This document shows positions 24,428 to 27,071 of a stretch of DNA of 27,071 nt, in pieces. A model generated the notes under the pieces. It did no database searches. It was not told the DNA's origin and was given only the letters and a program-made list of their open reading frames with translations. This DNA is from an uncultured beta proteobacterium. GTDB taxonomy: Bacteria; Pseudomonadota; Gammaproteobacteria; Burkholderiales; Burkholderiaceae. The translations under genes and the position numbers were made by a program. The stretch's first letter is position 1. The number at the start of each line of letters is the position of its first letter. Location of the stretch: positions 1 to 27,071 of the forward strand of contig CAIMPQ010000103.1 in assembly GCA_903843315.1 (NCBI GenBank), read 5' to 3'.

Positions 24428-25873
24428 TTAATAACGGTAGTGGTCAGCTTTGTATGGACCTTCCTTCGTTACGCCAATGTACGAAGCTTGCTGATCAGAC
24501 AATACCGTCAACTCTGCATTGAGAGTCTTAAGCTGTAAGCGTGCAACCTTCTCATCCAAATGCTTAGGCAAGGTGTAAACACCCACTGGGTATTTATCTG
24601 TACCAACTGCATTCCATAATTCGATTTGTGCAATCACTTGGTTTGCAAATGAAGAACTCATCACATAGGAGGGATGGCCTGTACCACAGCCAAGATTTAC
24701 CAAACGGCCTTTAGCCAAAATGATGATGCGCTTCTCTGGCTTGCCATTGCTTGCTGGGAAAATCACATGATCTACCTGAGGCTTGATCTCTTCCCATCGG
24801 TACTTTTCAATACCAGCAACATCAATCTCATTATCAAAGTGACCAATGTTACAAACAATCGCTTGATTCTTCATCTTGATCATATGGTCATGAGTAATCA
24901 CATGGTAGTTACCAGTTGCTGAAACAAAAATATCGGCTTTATCTGCGGCGTAATCCATTGTTACCACTCGATAACCTTCCATTGCGGCTTGTAATGCGCA
25001 AATTGGATCTACTTCAGTAACCCAAACTTGGGCAGATAAGGCACGCAAAGCTTGTGCTGAGCCCTTACCTACATCGCCGTAGCCACAAACTACTGCAACC
25101 TTACCAGCCACCATCACGTCTGTTGCACGTTTAATGGCATCAACCAAAGACTCACGGCAGCCATAAAGATTGTCAAACTTACTCTTAGTTACTGAATCAT
25201 TCACATTGATTGCCGGGAACTTCAAATCACCTTTAGCAAACATTTGATAAAGGCGATGAACACCAGTGGTAGTTTCCTCTGTAACGCCTTTAACTTTTTC
25301 TAAGCGTGTGGAATACCAAGTTGGGTCTTGTGCCAATTTTTTCTTGATGGCAGCAAACAAAATAGTTTCTTCTTCGCTAGTTGGGTGATTTAAACAAGCT
25401 TGATCTTTTTCAGCGCGTGCACCAAGGTGCAATAACAAAGTAGCATCGCCACCGTCATCCAAAATCATATTGGTAAAGCCGCCATCAGCCCATTCAAATA
25501 TACGGTGCGTGAAATCCCAATACTGCTCAAGAGTCTCACCTTTGATAGCAAATACTGGTGTGCCGTTAGCAGCAATGGCAGCAGCAGCATGGTCTTGAGT
25601 TGAGAAAATATTGCATGAAGCCCACTGGACTTCCGCACCAAGTGCCTCAAGGGTCTCGATCAATACAGCAGTTTGAATGGTCATGTGCAATGAACCAGTG
25701 ATGCGTGCGCCACGTAATGGCTGTTGTGCAGCGAATTCATCACGAATGGCGATAAGGCCAGGCATCTCAGTTTCAGCAATCGCAATTTCTTTACGTCCAA
25801 AGTCAGCCAAAGAAATATCGGCAATTGCGCAATGAGTTGCAACAAAGTTGTTTAAATCAGTAACGGTATTCAT
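24428..25873 (-). CDS. ahcY: S-adenosylhomocysteine hydrolase
   Basis: AhcY splits SAH to adenosine and homocysteine, relieving methyltransferase inhibition and returning homocysteine to MetH. The 481-residue protein contains TGSLHMTIQTAVLIETL (59-75), WASCNIFSTQDHAAAAI (84-100), the NAD site VVCGYGDVGKGSAQALR (261-277) and the C-terminal KADHYRY that closes the active site of a neighbour. A roughly 40-residue insertion after residue 150 is normal in bacterial long forms. The ATG at 25873 is chosen because GGAG lies five bases upstream. An in-frame codon at 25933 would start inside the riboswitch expression region and add non-conserved residues. Regulation is by the SAH riboswitch upstream. 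Confidence 0.98.
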   Translation of the reverse strand: MNTVTDLNNFVATHCAIADISLADFGRKEIAIAETEMPGLIAIRDEFAAQQPLRGARITGSLHMTIQTAVLIETLEALGAEVQWASCNIFSTQDHAAAAIAANGTPVFAIKGETLEQYWDFTHRIFEWADGGFTNMILDDGGDATLLLHLGARAEKDQACLNHPTSEEETILFAAIKKKLAQDPTWYSTRLEKVKGVTEETTTGVHRLYQMFAKGDLKFPAINVNDSVTKSKFDNLYGCRESLVDAIKRATDVMVAGKVAVVCGYGDVGKGSAQALRALSAQVWVTEVDPICALQAAMEGYRVVTMDYAADKADIFVSATGNYHVITHDHMIKMKNQAIVCNIGHFDNEIDVAGIEKYRWEEIKPQVDHVIFPASNGKPEKRIIILAKGRLVNLGCGTGHPSYVMSSSFANQVIAQIELWNAVGTDKYPVGVYTLPKHLDEKVARLQLKTLNAELTVLSDQQASYIGVTKEGPYKADHYRY

Positions 25874-25878
25874 TAATG

Positions 25879-25907
25879 CTCCAGCTAAATACGATCCAAT
25901 GCTGGAG
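25879..25907 (-). promoter_or_regulatory. Hairpin sequestering the ahcY ribosome binding site
   Basis: On the minus strand CTCCAGC (25901-25907) pairs perfectly with GCTGGAG (25879-25885) around a 15-base loop. The second arm contains the GGAG Shine-Dalgarno sequence five bases before the ahcY ATG. This is a plausible OFF element of the SAH riboswitch expression platform. Confidence 0.65.
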
Positions 25908-25938
25908 TAGAAACTCGCTAGCCATTGAATCATGGGTT

Positions 25939-26039
25939 AGCGAGCGCGGTTGCAATGAGCAAATTCCGTTTAGGAATCCACTCCCTTCAAGCCTGGGGAA
26001 GTGCTGGGTCTCAGCAATCCTTGCAACGCTCCTTGAAGG
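25939..26039 (-). promoter_or_regulatory. S-adenosylhomocysteine (SAH) riboswitch aptamer
   Basis: The leader of ahcY matches the SAH riboswitch class. P1 is CCTTCAAG (26032-26039) with CTTGAAGG (25984-25991). It is followed at once by GAGCGTTGCAAGGA, and CCCAGGCTTG closes the core. The pseudoknot P4 pairs GAGCG (26027-26031) with CGCTC (25942-25946), preceded by the expected AAC-GCGCTC-like segment (CAACCGCGCTC). A small hairpin, ATTCC-TAAAC-GGAAT, sits in the linker. Known members bind SAH in preference to SAM and raise ahcY expression when SAH accumulates. The location directly upstream of ahcY-metF fits this. Confidence 0.93.
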
Positions 26040-26069
26040 TATGGCGTAATTGTAATCAATTACGCCATA
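26040..26069. repeat. 30-bp palindrome between metK and the SAH riboswitch
   Basis: TATGGCGTAATTG and CAATTACGCCATA are perfect 13-bp arms around TAAT. The end abuts P1 of the riboswitch. On the minus strand the arms contain TACAAT (26049-26054), a good -10 box that would start transcription next to the aptamer, but no -35 box is seen. No T-tract follows, so a simple intrinsic terminator of metK is unlikely. It may be an operator. Confidence 0.6.
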
Positions 26070-26105
26070 TTTCGCCTCATACAGCTACAAACTGCTTTTT
26101 AATGC

Positions 26106-27071
26106 TTATAAACCTGCTGCAGCGCGCAATGCGGGTGCTTTATCGCATTGTTCCCACGTAAATTCTGGCTCTTCACGGCCAAAGTGGCCATAAGCAGCAG
26201 TCTTACGATAAATTGGGCGTAAGAGATTGAGCATCTTCACGATCCCTTTTGGACGTAAGTCAAAGTGTTCCGATACTAATTGTGCAATCTTTTCATCAGA
26301 AATTTTGCCAGTACCAAAAGTGCTCACCATGACTGAAGTTGGTTTTGCAACGCCGATAGCGTAAGAAATCTGAATCAAACACTTGCTAGCTAATCCAGCA
26401 GCAACAATGTTCTTAGCAACATAGCGACCGGCATAGGCAGCAGAGCGATCAACCTTGGATGGATCTTTACCTGAGAAAGCGCCACCACCGTGAGGAGCTG
26501 CACCACCGTAGGTATCCACAATAATTTTGCGACCAGTTAAACCGCAGTCACCTTGTGGACCGCCGATGACAAAACGACCGGTTGGGTTTACCAAGAAATT
26601 AATCGCGCCCTTGACCAAATGCTTAGGCAACACTGGCTTGATGATCTCTTCGATCACGGCTTCACGCAATTTTTCAAGAGAGATATCTTCATCATGCTGA
26701 GTAGACAGTACGACAGTATCGATTGAGTCAGGCTTACCATCTACGTAACGCAATGTCACTTGAGACTTGGCATCTGGGCGCAACCAGGTCAAACGGCCAT
26801 CGCGGCGCAACTGGGATTGACGTTCTACCAAACGGTGTGACAAGTGGATAGGCAAAGGCATGAGCTCTGCAGTTTCATCGCAAGCATAACCAAACATCAG
26901 GCCTTGGTCTCCAGCTCCTTGATCTAAACCATCGTCATGTGCCTTATCAACACCTTGAGCAATATCCGGGCTTTGCTTGTCATAAGCAACGAGTACTGCG
27001 CAGCCTTTATAGTCGATACCGTAAGCAGTATTGTCGTAACCAATTTCACGCAAGGTATTGCGTGCTACTTG
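26106..27071 (-). CDS. metK: S-adenosylmethionine synthetase, 5' end outside the window
   Basis: MetK makes SAM from methionine and ATP. The visible 321 residues start mid-protein at QVARNTLREIGYD and lack about the first 65 residues of the roughly 385-residue family. Diagnostic motifs are GAGDQGLMFGYACDET and GGGAFSGKDPSKVDRSAAYA, with the conserved C-terminal YGHFGREEPEFTWE. The gene ends 232 bp before the ahcY start, on the same strand. A 30-bp palindrome and the SAH riboswitch occupy that gap, so metK and ahcY probably have separate control. Confidence 0.98.
   Translation of the reverse strand, partial: QVARNTLREIGYDNTAYGIDYKGCAVLVAYDKQSPDIAQGVDKAHDDGLDQGAGDQGLMFGYACDETAELMPLPIHLSHRLVERQSQLRRDGRLTWLRPDAKSQVTLRYVDGKPDSIDTVVLSTQHDEDISLEKLREAVIEEIIKPVLPKHLVKGAINFLVNPTGRFVIGGPQGDCGLTGRKIIVDTYGGAAPHGGGAFSGKDPSKVDRSAAYAGRYVAKNIVAAGLASKCLIQISYAIGVAKPTSVMVSTFGTGKISDEKIAQLVSEHFDLRPKGIVKMLNLLRPIYRKTAAYGHFGREEPEFTWEQCDKAPALRAAAGL

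Noticed and set aside
25874..25933. Longer ahcY frame starting at 25933
   Set aside because: The extra 20 residues are encoded by the riboswitch expression region and do not look like the family N-terminus; the ATG at 25873 has GGAG at correct spacing.
1..27071. CRISPR arrays, tRNAs, insertion sequences, phage genes or defence systems
   Set aside because: I looked on both strands and found no repeat-spacer arrays, transposase motifs, terminal inverted repeats with target duplications, or tRNA-like cloverleafs.

Overview
The window looks like a chromosomal housekeeping segment from a betaproteobacterium of the Burkholderiales. The moderate GC content, the AT-leaning codons, the gene set (split MetH, PhaM-type protein, SAH riboswitch ahead of ahcY, NDUFA9-like protein next to cca) and the tight packing suggest a small-genome freshwater lineage such as Polynucleobacter. 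That genus call is inference. I see no tRNA, rRNA, insertion sequence, prophage, CRISPR array or pseudogene; every large reading frame looks intact.

Layout. 1-1742 (minus): methionine synthase split into two overlapping genes, homocysteine methyltransferase followed by a pterin/B12 part that runs off the left edge. 1817-6064: small accessory genes (PhaM-like protein, metallo-beta-lactamase-fold hydrolase, DUF1289 protein, AcuI/YhdH reductase, then a lipoprotein, flavin reductase and glutathione transferase in series). 6085-11987 (minus): a complete tripartite RND efflux system, outer-membrane factor then adaptor then pump. 12111-17607 (minus): a tightly coupled run of pteridine-reductase-type SDR, folB, ttcA, glmU, glmS, closed by a hairpin terminator. 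17633-22846: a MidA/NDUFAF7-type methyltransferase (plus) facing cca, an NDUFA9-like protein and a soluble lytic transglycosylase (minus). 22926-27071: 5-formyl-THF cyclo-ligase (plus) facing metF, ahcY and metK (minus).

How the genes fit together. Both ends of the window belong to the activated-methyl cycle: MetK makes SAM, AhcY removes SAH, MetF makes 5-methyl-THF and MetH remakes methionine; the cyclo-ligase and FolB feed the folate pool. The clearest regulatory element is an S-adenosylhomocysteine riboswitch at about 25939-26039, upstream of ahcY-metF, followed by a hairpin that would cover the ahcY ribosome binding site. A 30-bp near-perfect palindrome sits directly upstream of the aptamer and may be an operator or a metK hairpin. 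The middle of the window supplies cell-wall precursors (GlmS, GlmU) and wall turnover (Slt).

I do not see an undescribed multi-gene system. The less ordinary observations are: the riboswitch expression platform and its adjacent palindrome, a lysine-rich tail on GlmU, a tryptophan/lysine-rich cytoplasmic extension on the efflux adaptor, a PhaM-like basic tail encoded antisense to the end of its neighbour, and two complex-I-related genes flanking cca.
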